A stretch of 64,000 nucleotides of DNA, taken from Opitutia bacterium UBA4506 (GTDB taxonomy: Bacteria > Verrucomicrobiota > Verrucomicrobiia > Opitutales > Puniceicoccaceae). Below, one piece after another: positions 22,325 through 31,193 of this stretch. The notes under the pieces are model-generated. The model did not search any database. It had not been told where the DNA came from and saw nothing but the letters and a program-made list of their open reading frames with translations. The position numbers and the translations under genes are program-made. Location of the stretch: the NCBI GenBank assembly GCA_002388665.1, contig DGMY01000077.1, forward strand, positions 104,220 through 168,219, given 5' to 3'. Within the stretch, counting starts at the first letter, position 1. Each line of letters starts with the position of its first letter.

Positions 22325-23365
22325 ATGTTCGTACGAAATTCACTTCTTTCACTATCCATTTTCGCTGGTGTGGGCCTTGTCAGTGCCCACGAGGAAGCGG
22401 GGGCTGATACAACCTCGGCGCAAGAGAACTTCTCAACCTCCCGACCCGATGGGCACGCACCGATTGGCGTTATGGGAGATCACACTCACAAAGCCGGTGA
22501 GTGGATGCTCTCGTACCGCTTCATGTATATGGATATGAAGGGAATGCGGGACGGTACGAATTCGCTGAGTACCCAGGAGGTGTTCGACGAGGGTTACATG
22601 ATGTCGCCGACAGAGATGTCGATGGAGATGCATATGCTCGGCGTAATGTATGCGCCGACAGATTGGGTTACCGTGATGGCGATGCTTCCCTTTTCCCATA
22701 AAACTATGGATGTACAGACCCGAGCGGGGCTGTCTTTCACTACCGAATCAACCGGGATCAACGACGTGGTTTTATCCGGCCTGTTTACCCTAAAGCAATG
22801 GGAACGTCAGCGGTTGCAGCTGAACGCCGGATTCAGCGTGCCCACCGGTTCGATCGATGAGCGGGACGATACTCCCATGGGGTCGGATCAACTCCTGCCT
22901 TACCCGATGCAAATGGGCTCGGGGACCGTCGATTTCCTGACTTCCATGACCTACGCCGGTGAGAGTGATAGCTGGTCATGGGGTGGACAGCTTGGGGGCG
23001 TTTTCAGAATGGGCCGCAATGATGAGGGATACTCTTTGGGCAATCGTGGAAACGCGACCGGATGGATCGCCCGTAAATGGGCGGACTGGATTAGCTCGTC
23101 CTTCCGCATCGACGGTTCGATCTGGGGAAATATTGACGGTCGAAACGATCAGCTCAATCCAGCGATGATCCCGACTGCCGACCCTGACAACCAAGGTGGT
23201 CGTCGCATCGATCTCGCCTTGGGAATTAATCTACTCAAGCCGAGCGGCACCCTGGAGGGAAACCGCCTTGCGATCGAAGTAGGCGCCCCAATCTATCAAG
23301 ACCTGGACGGGCCTCAGATGGAGCTCGACTGGACCTTGACCGCAGGCTGGCAGTACGCGTGGTAG
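22325..23365 (+). CDS. Met-rich outer-membrane beta-barrel protein (MetA-type transporter family)
   Basis: About 346 residues from ATG 22325, with a signal peptide ending LVSA just before HEEAG. The mature protein is beta-rich and barrel-like, of the type usually annotated as a transporter of the phenol-degradation MetA family. The first third is strikingly rich in Met and His (YMDMKGMRDG, MMSPTEMSMEMHMLGVMY), as in copper- or silver-handling envelope proteins. The gene is divergent from the RegB-like kinase, about 120 bp apart, so it is a plausible target of that system. A role in metal tolerance is inference from composition only. Confidence 0.7.
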   Translation: MFVRNSLLSLSIFAGVGLVSAHEEAGADTTSAQENFSTSRPDGHAPIGVMGDHTHKAGEWMLSYRFMYMDMKGMRDGTNSLSTQEVFDEGYMMSPTEMSMEMHMLGVMYAPTDWVTVMAMLPFSHKTMDVQTRAGLSFTTESTGINDVVLSGLFTLKQWERQRLQLNAGFSVPTGSIDERDDTPMGSDQLLPYPMQMGSGTVDFLTSMTYAGESDSWSWGGQLGGVFRMGRNDEGYSLGNRGNATGWIARKWADWISSSFRIDGSIWGNIDGRNDQLNPAMIPTADPDNQGGRRIDLALGINLLKPSGTLEGNRLAIEVGAPIYQDLDGPQMELDWTLTAGWQYAW

Positions 23366-23600
23366 TGCTGCCGGCGGGTCCTCGCCTTTTGGGGGCTGAA
23401 CCTTCCGCTTCCTTTTCTCCGCTGTGATGGGATTGGGACCGTACTCATCTGTGCGACATGGCGGCAGCCTTCTTGGGCCCAGGGAATGATGTCGCACCGC
23501 CGGGCCAACTGATCGGATTCTATCGCGAAGAATTGTGTCCGATTCTTCGCCGTCATCTCCTCCAGATATTTCCGGGCGCTTTCGATCTTGGGAGCCTCGG
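23366..23600 (-). pseudogene. Possible remnant of a GNAT acetyltransferase
   Basis: On the minus strand this gap encodes a stretch that reads like a GNAT N-acetyltransferase core: ESARKYLEEMTAKNRTQFF, then RCDIIP, then CRHVAQM and a degraded acetyl-CoA loop (SQRRKGSG). The usual version is VGWCDIIP followed by HVG-LGMGV and R/Q-x-x-G-x-G. There is a stop codon upstream of the frame, no full N-terminus, and no C-terminal half. The match is by eye only. If right, it is a truncated, decayed gene. Confidence 0.4.
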
Positions 23601-23661
23601 TGGAAAGTAGATCCTTCCGTCCGTTGCGGCTACATCTTTAGACTTTCATCTCTTTCCTCAA

Positions 23662-25692
23662 TCAGCGGGATTCGAAATCCCCTGGAGGCTTGGGGAAGGT
23701 GTGGTCCCAGTCCGCACGGGAAAAGCGTTTGTAGCTCGGTTTGGGTAGGGCTTTGATAAATGCTCTGCCGTATTCCTTGCGCAAAACACGGGAGTCGAGG
23801 ACGAGGAGGCGTCCCCGATCGTCAAACTTGCGGATGAGCCGACCCAGACCTTGTCGAAAGCGGAGAACCGCCTCCGGCAACGATATCTCCAGGAATGGAT
23901 GACCCCCGCGGTTGCGAATATACTCTTCGCGGGCTTGAAAGACCGGATGTCCCGGATTCTCGAACGGGAGTTTGGTGATGATAACCTGGGACAGTGCTGG
24001 GCCGGGAACATCGATCCCCGTCCAAAAGGTTTCGGTGCCAAAGAGGACCCCGTTGCCAGCTTCGCGAAATCGGTCGAGCATCTGGGATCGACCGCCTCCC
24101 GCCACCTGTTCGTAGAGCGGCCGTCCCATCGCCTGTAAGGGTTCACGGCAACCGCGGACCACCGCGGCTAGGTCGCGATAGCTGGTAAAGAGTACGAGAC
24201 TGCCACCGTCGACGGCTTGGACCGCACGAAGGATACACTCCGTCCAGTACTGGAGAGTCGAGGGGCTGGTCTGACCGCCCGAGGTTGGACAATCACTGGT
24301 AATGAGAATCTCGCAGTTTCGCTCGTAGTCGAATGGTGAGGTTACCGCCCCGTGCTGTTGGCCGTCTCCGCCGATTCGGGAGAGAAACGGATCCATCCCA
24401 TTGGACGTAGCGAGGGTGGCGCTGGTCAGCGCGACTGAAGTGCTTCTCTGAAACAAAATACGGCGAAGGACGGGTGCCAGATCGATCGGGGCACTGCGCA
24501 GACTGACGATCTGCCGTGTTTTTCCAGTTCGTTCAACCCACGCAACCTGATCATCGAAATCGAGTTCGAGAAAGCGAAGCAGGACCGTACGATAGTTTTC
24601 GATCCGTAGCTGCTGGTCGCGAATCTCGTCGGCTCGGGTTTCATCCTGCTCTTTTTGAGCGAGGGCTTTGAGGCGCTGGACCAATGCCGTGAGAGGATTC
24701 TGGAAAACCGGCTCGGTCCATTCGCCTTCCGCCAGGCGTACCTGATCCCGTTTGCGAAGGATAGCGCCGGCCGTCTGTTGGAAAAACTCGGCGCAGGCGG
24801 CGAGGGCATCGCCAACGAGGCGATAGTCGCCGGGATTGCCGATTTTCTTCAAGAATCCCTTTTTTGTTTTGGGGTTGTAGAGGATGCGAAGAGAACGATC
24901 GAGGGCGTAGCTGGAAACCGCCGCCCCCAGGTGGTTTGTGGCGATGGTGGGTAGTGTGTGCGCCTCGTCTACCACCAGAAAATCGTTGGGATACAGGATT
25001 CCGGGAGTGTCACCTCCGGGGCTCATCCCCGCTGCGATGAGGGAGAAGAGCAGGCTGTGGTTCAGGATGATCAGGTGTGCCTTCTGAACTTTCTGCCGTG
25101 CCTCGTGAAAGAAACAGCTCTCGGCGGGGCAGTTCTTGCGGTTGCAGGTGCTGGCGTCCGCGTTGACCGCGTCCCAGAGGTCAGGGGGGATCGGGAAGTC
25201 CGTCTCCTGGCGGAGCCCGGTTTTTGTGTGGATCGCCCACTCTGCGAGTTGATCGAGTGTCTGCTGGTTCCCTTGATTGAAAAGATCCGCGCGCTCATCG
25301 GCCGCTCGGACTAGCCGCTTCATGCATACGTAATTGCCACGCCCGACGAGGAAGGCGGACTCAAATTTCGCATAGCGCTCGAGCTCCGGCACGGCTTGGA
25401 AGAGGCGGCGGCATTGCTCGATATCTTTCTCTCGGATCTGCTCTTGAAGGGAAATTGTGTGGGTGGAGACAAGGAAGGGACGCTTGGACTCGAACGAGTG
25501 CAGGATGCCGGGGACGAGATAGGCGAGACTCTTGCCGACTCCCGTTCCCGCTTCGAAGATGATCGGCGTATCCATCGCAAAAGATTGGGCGACGCGGATC
25601 GCCATCTCTTCCTGCTGCGGGCGGTGCTCGAGGTTCAGTTTGGTTTGAAGCCATCCGTCCTTTGCAAAAATCTTCTCGGTCAGCGCAACCAT
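23662..25692 (-). CDS. dinG: DinG/XPD-like ATP-dependent DNA helicase
   Basis: About 676 residues from ATG 25692, which gives the family's usual beginning (a short leader, then EHRPQQEEMA). An ATG at 25743 with AGGAGAA directly ahead is an alternative. Walker A is GTGVGKSLAYLVP and the DEAH box is VVDEAHTLP. Between them are the cysteines of a 4Fe-4S domain (CMKRLV and the CNRKNCPAESC cluster). The C-terminal helicase motifs include GTETFWTGIDVPG and LRFRQGLGRLIR. DinG/YoaA helicases unwind 5'-to-3' and act on R-loops and D-loops. The gene is divergent from gcvT. Confidence 0.9.
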   Translation of the reverse strand: MVALTEKIFAKDGWLQTKLNLEHRPQQEEMAIRVAQSFAMDTPIIFEAGTGVGKSLAYLVPGILHSFESKRPFLVSTHTISLQEQIREKDIEQCRRLFQAVPELERYAKFESAFLVGRGNYVCMKRLVRAADERADLFNQGNQQTLDQLAEWAIHTKTGLRQETDFPIPPDLWDAVNADASTCNRKNCPAESCFFHEARQKVQKAHLIILNHSLLFSLIAAGMSPGGDTPGILYPNDFLVVDEAHTLPTIATNHLGAAVSSYALDRSLRILYNPKTKKGFLKKIGNPGDYRLVGDALAACAEFFQQTAGAILRKRDQVRLAEGEWTEPVFQNPLTALVQRLKALAQKEQDETRADEIRDQQLRIENYRTVLLRFLELDFDDQVAWVERTGKTRQIVSLRSAPIDLAPVLRRILFQRSTSVALTSATLATSNGMDPFLSRIGGDGQQHGAVTSPFDYERNCEILITSDCPTSGGQTSPSTLQYWTECILRAVQAVDGGSLVLFTSYRDLAAVVRGCREPLQAMGRPLYEQVAGGGRSQMLDRFREAGNGVLFGTETFWTGIDVPGPALSQVIITKLPFENPGHPVFQAREEYIRNRGGHPFLEISLPEAVLRFRQGLGRLIRKFDDRGRLLVLDSRVLRKEYGRAFIKALPKPSYKRFSRADWDHTFPKPPGDFESR

Positions 25693-25872
25693 GCGGAAGC
25701 CGGAACTCCGGGTTGGTTCAGAATCATCGAGAAGGCGGATCATTTCTCCTATCAAGAACACTGGAGTCGAGTTCTTCAAACGGAAAGACGCCTGTGGGAC
25801 CCAAGGAGGAGGATCGAGTCCTTATCCATTTCCCCTTGCCATCGATCGAGCGCTCCGCGAAAAATTTGGGCA

Positions 25873-26967
25873 ATGGCCAGCGAGGATACATCCGAAACCA
25901 CTCTTTTAAAAACCCCATTGAATGGACTTCACCGGGAAGCGGGGGCGCGAATGGTTGATTTTGCGGGCTGGGATATGCCGGTGTCTTACGCCGGGATTCT
26001 TGAGGAACACCGCGTGGTCCGCTCGGAGGTTGGCCTCTTCGATGTCTCGCACATGGGAGAGTTTGTGGTAAGGGGGCCGCAGGCAGCTGAGTTCTTGGAC
26101 CATTTGGTTACCAATAAAGTTGGCGGCTGCCCTCCGGGGAAGGCGGTATACAGCCCGATGTGTGACGAGAAGGGTGGGGTCGTCGATGACCTCATCGCCT
26201 ATCGACGGGTCGATGGTAGCTTTTTGGTCGTCGTAAACGCCTCCAATCGCGAGAAGGATTTTCGCTGGATGAGTAGTCGCGTTGGTCTTTTCGAAGTCGA
26301 ATTGACTGATGAGTCGGAAAAATGGGGTCTTCTCGCAGTCCAGGGCCCGAACGCCAAATCCTACCTAACGGATTTGGGCATGGTGGGCCTCAGCAGCTTG
26401 AAGCGGTTCCATTTGGTCGAGTTGGACTGGAATGGGCTCTCTCTTTTGGTCAGCCGGACGGGCTATACCGGGGAGGATGGGTTTGAGATTTTTGTAGCTG
26501 CGGAGCATGCGGTCGAACTGGCCAAAGCATTGTCGGCCGGAGAGAAACTACCCTGGATCGGCCTCGGTGCCCGGGACAGTTTGCGTCTCGAAGCTGGCCT
26601 CCCGCTCTACGGTCACGAGATGAGCGAGACGATTAGCCCGGTGCAGGCTGGATTTGGCTGGGCAGTTAAAACCGATAAGGCCTCCTTTGTCGGCCGCGAT
26701 GCACTGCGATTGGAAAAGGAGATGGGGCCGGAGAAAAAGGTCCGGTTTTTCCTCGTGGAGGACAAACGAATCGCGCGCGAGGGAATGCCGATTCTCGCCG
26801 GTGATCGCGAGATAGGGGTCGTTCTTTCAGGATCGAAAAGTCCGGTCTTGGAACAGCCCATTGGCTCTGCTTTAGTCGATGCCACTTTTTTTGAAGATGA
26901 GGCAGTGGTTGAATCCCGTGGAAAACAATTGCCGATTCGTTTTGCCAAAGCTCCCCTCCACAGATAA
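25873..26967 (+). CDS. gcvT: Glycine cleavage system aminomethyltransferase (T protein)
   Basis: 364 residues from ATG 25873, the normal length for GcvT. The upstream part of the open frame overlaps dinG and is not coding. Signatures seen are TPLNGLHREAGARMVDFAGWDMPV at the N-terminus, LFDVSHMGEF, the folate-site Asp region, TGYTGEDGFEIF and the C-terminal barrel with GLGARDSLRLEAGLPLYG. The enzyme takes the aminomethyl group from the H protein and yields methylene-tetrahydrofolate and ammonia. It is followed by gcvH after 18 bp. No gcvP lies nearby and I see no glycine riboswitch ahead. Confidence 0.94.
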   Translation: MASEDTSETTLLKTPLNGLHREAGARMVDFAGWDMPVSYAGILEEHRVVRSEVGLFDVSHMGEFVVRGPQAAEFLDHLVTNKVGGCPPGKAVYSPMCDEKGGVVDDLIAYRRVDGSFLVVVNASNREKDFRWMSSRVGLFEVELTDESEKWGLLAVQGPNAKSYLTDLGMVGLSSLKRFHLVELDWNGLSLLVSRTGYTGEDGFEIFVAAEHAVELAKALSAGEKLPWIGLGARDSLRLEAGLPLYGHEMSETISPVQAGFGWAVKTDKASFVGRDALRLEKEMGPEKKVRFFLVEDKRIAREGMPILAGDREIGVVLSGSKSPVLEQPIGSALVDATFFEDEAVVESRGKQLPIRFAKAPLHR

Positions 26968-26985
26968 CCCATCAGCAGATCAATT

Positions 26986-27372
26986 ATGAGCAATATTCCC
27001 AAGGAACTGAAGTATACCAAAGAGCACGAGTGGGTCCGTATTGAAGACGGGTTCGCAGTTGTCGGGATCACCGATCACGCACAGGAAGCTCTGGGGGATA
27101 TCACTTTTGTCGAGTTGCCAGAGGAGGGCGCCGAGTACGAGGCAGGAGACTCTTTTGGTGTGGTGGAATCGGTGAAAGCGGCGTCCGATATCTATCTTCC
27201 GCTCAAGGGCACGGTCGACGCGGTGAACAGCGACCTTGAGGACGCACCCGAGACGGTCAACACCGACCCCTATGGGGACGGATGGTTGGTGAAGGTGCGA
27301 ATTGAGGACGATTCCGAGGTGGCCAACCTTCTCGATGCCGAGGCCTACAGCGCGCTCTGCGAAAGCGAGTAG
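26986..27372 (+). CDS. gcvH: Glycine cleavage system H protein
   Basis: 128 residues, the standard size. The lipoyl-carrying lysine is K64 in [13 protein letters not shown]. The N-terminal KYTKEHEWV and the C-terminal [13 protein letters not shown] are diagnostic. GcvH shuttles the aminomethyl group between the P, T and L proteins as a swinging lipoyl arm. It follows gcvT by 18 bp. The next gene starts one base past the gcvH stop, so the transcript probably continues into it. Confidence 0.97.
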   Translation: MSNIPKELKYTKEHEWVRIEDGFAVVGITDHAQEALGDITFVELPEEGAEYEAGDSFGVVESVKAASDIYLPLKGTVDAVNSDLEDAPETVNTDPYGDGWLVKVRIEDDSEVANLLDAEAYSALCESE

Positions 27373-27373
27373 G

Positions 27374-29653
27374 GTGCGAACTTTCGGGGCGATTGTTCTA
27401 CTCTGCCTCGGGGGACTTTCCTTCCCCGCTGGAGTATTCGCGGATCTGGAGCTCGGCATTCGCCCAGCTGCGGGCCAAACGGTGGCGGCCGAATCGGCAA
27501 CGGAACCGGTTGCCGGAATCACGGGCGTTACCCGGGTGGCGGATGGGGTCGAGATCGCTCCTGCACCGAGTTGGGTCGAGGAATCGCTGGACAATTTTGT
27601 TCCGGGAGACAGCCCTGCCTACGCCGAGGGCGGTGTCTTCTATCATTGTACGGTGAACCATGCCCGGCCGGATGAAGATGCTGTCTTTACCCGGATCGCT
27701 TTTGAATTTCAGTCTCCAGCAGGGCTGGAAGAGAACGGTACTCTCTCCTGGAACGTCGATCCGGAGTTTGAGAATTTGCAGATCAATTGGATTCGGGTCT
27801 ATCGCAATGGCAGATGGATCGATCTTCTGCCGAACGTCGAGATCGGTGTCGTTGATGCGCGGACCGATGTCTATACTTGGTTCTATGACGATTCGAAAGA
27901 CGTCAGAATCATTCTGCAAGGGGTCGAGGTCGGGGATGTTCTGGACTACGGGTTTACCCGTTTCGGGTCGAATCCGGTCCTGGGCGACCGGTTCTCGAGT
28001 TCATTCTCGCTCGGCTATTCGGTCCCGGTCGGTTCGATCGAGGTGCGGTTGGATTGGCCCGAAGGCAAGGAGGGGTTGCAGTACCGAACCTACCCGGAGG
28101 AGATTGCCCCGGATGTGTCGGAGCGCGACGGATACGAGATCCTGGAATGGAAAATGGAGGACGCCGAGGGCATTATTGTCGATTCATCGGTTCCCTCGAA
28201 TTTTGAGAAGCTTCCCTGGGTTCAGTTTTCCGATTGGAAAGATTGGGGCGAGGTCGCGCAATGGGCCTTGGCCCTTTATCCGTTGGACGCGGAGCTGCCG
28301 ATGCCCTTGGTGGCGATGGCCGATGAAATTCGAAAAGAAGGAGGGTCCGAGGAGGTGCAAGCGACAAAGGCCCTCGAGTTCATTCAAGACTATATTCGTT
28401 ACGTTGCGATACCCGTGGGGCCTCACTCCTATCAACCCTATCCACCGGAGGCGATCCTCGATAGAAAGTACGGGGATTGTAAGGACAAAAGTTTGCTTCT
28501 GGTCTTGTTGCTTCGGGAGTTGGGGATCAAGGCCGATCCGGCTCTTGTCGATACGGAAGACCGCGAGTTGGTCGTACGTCGGTTGCCTTCACAGTCTGCG
28601 TTCGATCACGTTCTCGTTCGCGCTGAGATCAATGGCAATCCGGTGTGGATGGATCCGACCGATACTCACGAAGGGGGCATCCTCCCTCATCGCCATTTTT
28701 CGGATTTTGGATACGCTCTTCTCGTCGCCGAAGAGACGGATGATCTTACCCCGGAAGCCGGTCCTCAGGCTGAAGACCAAGTCTCTATTGTCACCACCGA
28801 AACCTTTACGATCAAAGACTATAATAAGCCGATTATGATGGAGGTGGAGTCGGTCTATCGAGGCCGAAATGCCGATAACATTCGTTGGGACCTGGCCACG
28901 GATGGACTTGAATCGTTCGCCAGATCGTACACCAACTACTACGCGACTATTTACGATCAGGTGCCGGTGGCCGCCCCCCTGCAGGTGGAGGAGGATCGGG
29001 AGGAAAACGAGATTCGCATTCGTGAGCGCTACGAGATGCCAGAGCTCTTTCCGCGTGAAAAAGACGGAACGAGCATGCGAAGCTTCTCGGCGGAGATTAT
29101 TCGCGACCAGATTCCGATGCCTTCGGAGAAAATTCGTACGGACCCCTTTGCCTTGTACCCACCGAGGCGTCCAACCCAAATCATTCGAATTGAGTTTCCA
29201 GACAATTCCACCTTTGAGGACGAGGAGTTCCTTTTGGAAAACGACTGGTTTCGCTACGAGTATCGGTTGACGCAGGAGGGGCGGGTTTTGCAGATCCGTC
29301 ACGATTTCGAGGTGATCGGTGAATCGGTTTCACCCGAGAGGTTGAATGAATACCGGGACGAAGTGGATAAGGTTGAGGATTACCTGGACTATTACATTGA
29401 GGTGGATCTCGGAATAGGTGAGGGCAGTCTTACCGGATATATTGATGCGATTACCGCTTCATTGGCGGCCCCGGTCGAGGAGGGCGGGGCAGTGGATGGA
29501 GCCAGTGATTCGAGCTCGGATGGCGAGGATGTCCCACAGGTTTCATTCAAGTTTTCAGAACAAAAAGTGTCTTTGCCGTCTGCACTCGCGCTGTCGGTCG
29601 CTTCATTTGTGTTGGGCATCGCTGGGGCGGGATTGTTCCGCAAGTTTCGCTAG
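27374..29653 (+). CDS. Secreted DUF3857/transglutaminase-like protein
   Basis: 759 residues from GTG 27374, which gives a signal peptide ending in GVFA. Upstream in-frame starts lie inside gcvH. The first part is a DUF3857 beta-rich domain; the middle is a transglutaminase-like domain with an intact triad: C369 (YGDCKDKS), H412 (FDHV) and D427 (MDPTD). A second beta-rich region and a C-terminal membrane helix (LPSALALSVASFVLGIAGAGLF) follow, ending in basic residues, so the protein is probably anchored with its bulk in the periplasm. Proteins of this kind are taken to be envelope cysteine proteases or crosslinkers; the substrate is unknown. Confidence 0.85.
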   Translation: MRTFGAIVLLCLGGLSFPAGVFADLELGIRPAAGQTVAAESATEPVAGITGVTRVADGVEIAPAPSWVEESLDNFVPGDSPAYAEGGVFYHCTVNHARPDEDAVFTRIAFEFQSPAGLEENGTLSWNVDPEFENLQINWIRVYRNGRWIDLLPNVEIGVVDARTDVYTWFYDDSKDVRIILQGVEVGDVLDYGFTRFGSNPVLGDRFSSSFSLGYSVPVGSIEVRLDWPEGKEGLQYRTYPEEIAPDVSERDGYEILEWKMEDAEGIIVDSSVPSNFEKLPWVQFSDWKDWGEVAQWALALYPLDAELPMPLVAMADEIRKEGGSEEVQATKALEFIQDYIRYVAIPVGPHSYQPYPPEAILDRKYGDCKDKSLLLVLLLRELGIKADPALVDTEDRELVVRRLPSQSAFDHVLVRAEINGNPVWMDPTDTHEGGILPHRHFSDFGYALLVAEETDDLTPEAGPQAEDQVSIVTTETFTIKDYNKPIMMEVESVYRGRNADNIRWDLATDGLESFARSYTNYYATIYDQVPVAAPLQVEEDREENEIRIRERYEMPELFPREKDGTSMRSFSAEIIRDQIPMPSEKIRTDPFALYPPRRPTQIIRIEFPDNSTFEDEEFLLENDWFRYEYRLTQEGRVLQIRHDFEVIGESVSPERLNEYRDEVDKVEDYLDYYIEVDLGIGEGSLTGYIDAITASLAAPVEEGGAVDGASDSSSDGEDVPQVSFKFSEQKVSLPSALALSVASFVLGIAGAGLFRKFR

Positions 29654-29772
29654 TTGTCCGCTGGTGGCCGAGTAGATAGGCGACCTCCAGGGGGTGGTGA
29701 TTGTCGCTTCCGTTGTCTGAGCGCACTGCTTCCCTATTCGTCCTGAGTGCAACTGATTTTATCCTTTAGAGC

Positions 29773-29785
29773 ACTACACTGTAGT
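29773..29785. promoter_or_regulatory. Short inverted repeat ahead of elbB, possible operator
   Basis: ACTACACTGTAGT is a 6+1+6 perfect inverted repeat ending 15 bases before the elbB ATG. Its placement over the presumed 5' leader fits an operator or a small hairpin near the ribosome-binding region. No matching copy was found elsewhere in the window, so this is a weak call. Confidence 0.25.
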
Positions 29786-29800
29786 TGTTAGGATCGTGGT

Positions 29801-30457
29801 ATGAAAAAAGTTGCAGTACTCCTATCTGGTTCAGGTGTTTACGACGGGAGTGAGATCTACGAGACCACTTTCACGTTGTTGGCACTAGAGGCCGCAGGCG
29901 CGGAGGCGATCTGCTGTGCGCCCGATATCCCGCAACATCATGTGGTGAATCATGCGACTGGCGAGGTCGAGGAAGGTGAAGGCCGCTCAGTCTTAATTGA
30001 ATCCGCCCGGCTCGCCCGGGGAAAGGTAGTGGATCTGGCAGAGCTCAGTTCATCTGATTTCGATGCGTTGATCCTACCCGGTGGATTCGGTGCCGCTAAG
30101 AACCTTTCGAATTATTCCGAGAAAGGACCCGATTGCAGTGTCGATCCGGGAGTGGCTTCATTTGTTCGTGCGTTTCATGCCAAGAAGAAGCCAATCGGAA
30201 TGATGTGTATCGCACCAGTCATCGGCGCGGCTGTGTTGGGTGGATCGGGTATCCGTTTGACCATCGGGAATGATCAGGAAGCCGCCTCGGCCCTCAAGTC
30301 GCTTGGGGCTCAGCATGTTGATTGTCCGGTCGATGAGATCGTTGTTGATGAGAGCAATCAGGTAGTGTCCACTCCGGCGTATATGCTCGGGGTGAACATG
30401 ATTGGCGTTAAAACAGGGATTGATCGATTGGTGGCGAAAGTCATTGAAATGATCTAG
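29801..30457 (+). CDS. elbB: ElbB-type glyoxalase (DJ-1/PfpI superfamily)
   Basis: 218 residues. The N-terminus ([19 protein letters not shown]) and the region around [12 protein letters not shown] are diagnostic of ElbB. The nucleophilic Cys is C136 in GMMCIAPV, the nucleophile-elbow position of the DJ-1/PfpI fold. E. coli ElbB has been linked to isoprenoid yield and shows weak glyoxalase activity. A strong ATG with purine-rich upstream sequence sits at 29801. trmD begins 10 bp after its stop, so the two genes are co-transcribed. Confidence 0.9.
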   Translation: MKKVAVLLSGSGVYDGSEIYETTFTLLALEAAGAEAICCAPDIPQHHVVNHATGEVEEGEGRSVLIESARLARGKVVDLAELSSSDFDALILPGGFGAAKNLSNYSEKGPDCSVDPGVASFVRAFHAKKKPIGMMCIAPVIGAAVLGGSGIRLTIGNDQEAASALKSLGAQHVDCPVDEIVVDESNQVVSTPAYMLGVNMIGVKTGIDRLVAKVIEMI

Positions 30458-30467
30458 GTTGAAGGCG

Positions 30468-31139
30468 ATGCGATTTGATGTTCTCACTCTTTTCCCCGCT
30501 ATGTTGGAGGGATTTCTCGCCGAAAGTATGGTGGGCAAATCAATCCAGCGAGGGATTGTTGAAGCAAACGTCCACAATCTCCGGAGTTGGACGACCGATA
30601 AGCATCAGATCACCGATGACCGTCCATTCGGTGGAGGCGCGGGTATGGTGATGAAACCGGGGCCGATCTTCGGTGCCATCGAGGAGTTGAAGCGGGAAGA
30701 TTCCCAGGTGATTTACTTGGCTCCCGACGGCGAGAAGCTGGACCATTCATTGGTACTCGAACTGGCCAAGGTGCCTCACTTGATCTTGTTGAGTGGCCAT
30801 TACGAAGGAGTCGATGAAAGGGTGAGAGAGTCCTTGATTGACCGGGAGGTGAGTATCGGTGACTACGTTTTGACGAACGGGACTCTCCCCGCAGCAGTGC
30901 TCATTGATGCTGTGGCTCGCCAACTGCCGGGAGTTCTGGGAGAGGCCCAGTCGCTCGAGCAGGACAGTTTTTCCGACGGGTTGTTGGGGTTGCCCCAATA
31001 CACGCGACCAGCCAATTTTCGAGGTATGACCGTACCCGATGTCTTGTTGTCGGGGGATCACGCAAAAATTGAAGCGTGGCGCCAGGAACAGCGTCGATTG
31101 CGTACTTCCGAGCGGCGTCCGGATCTTCTGCCCGATTAA
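30468..31139 (+). CDS. trmD: tRNA (guanine37-N1)-methyltransferase TrmD
   Basis: 223 residues from ATG 30468; a TTG nine bases earlier is a weaker option. TrmD methylates G37 next to the anticodon and prevents frameshifts. The trefoil-knot SAM site is visible in [12 protein letters not shown] and [12 protein letters not shown], and the tRNA-binding part in [12 protein letters not shown] and [20 protein letters not shown]. Length is typical. It is the second gene of an elbB-trmD pair. The usual rimM/rplS partners are absent here, an unusual but not unknown arrangement. Confidence 0.97.
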   Translation: MRFDVLTLFPAMLEGFLAESMVGKSIQRGIVEANVHNLRSWTTDKHQITDDRPFGGGAGMVMKPGPIFGAIEELKREDSQVIYLAPDGEKLDHSLVLELAKVPHLILLSGHYEGVDERVRESLIDREVSIGDYVLTNGTLPAAVLIDAVARQLPGVLGEAQSLEQDSFSDGLLGLPQYTRPANFRGMTVPDVLLSGDHAKIEAWRQEQRRLRTSERRPDLLPD

Positions 31140-31193
31140 TCAATAGCAGCAGCGCGGAGGCGCAAGTTCGCGGGGGCACGCAAGCCTACGACC

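Noticed and set aside
25396..25872. Long open frame ahead of gcvT, in frame with it
   Set aside because: It lies over dinG on the other strand and encodes no GcvT-like sequence; the true start is ATG 25873.
25780..25872. Glycine riboswitch ahead of gcvT
   Set aside because: The intergenic stretch is under 100 bases and shows no tandem aptamer motifs.
27660..28838. 392-codon frame overlapping the transglutaminase gene
   Set aside because: It is a shadow frame rich in Arg/Ser with no domain, fully inside the real gene.
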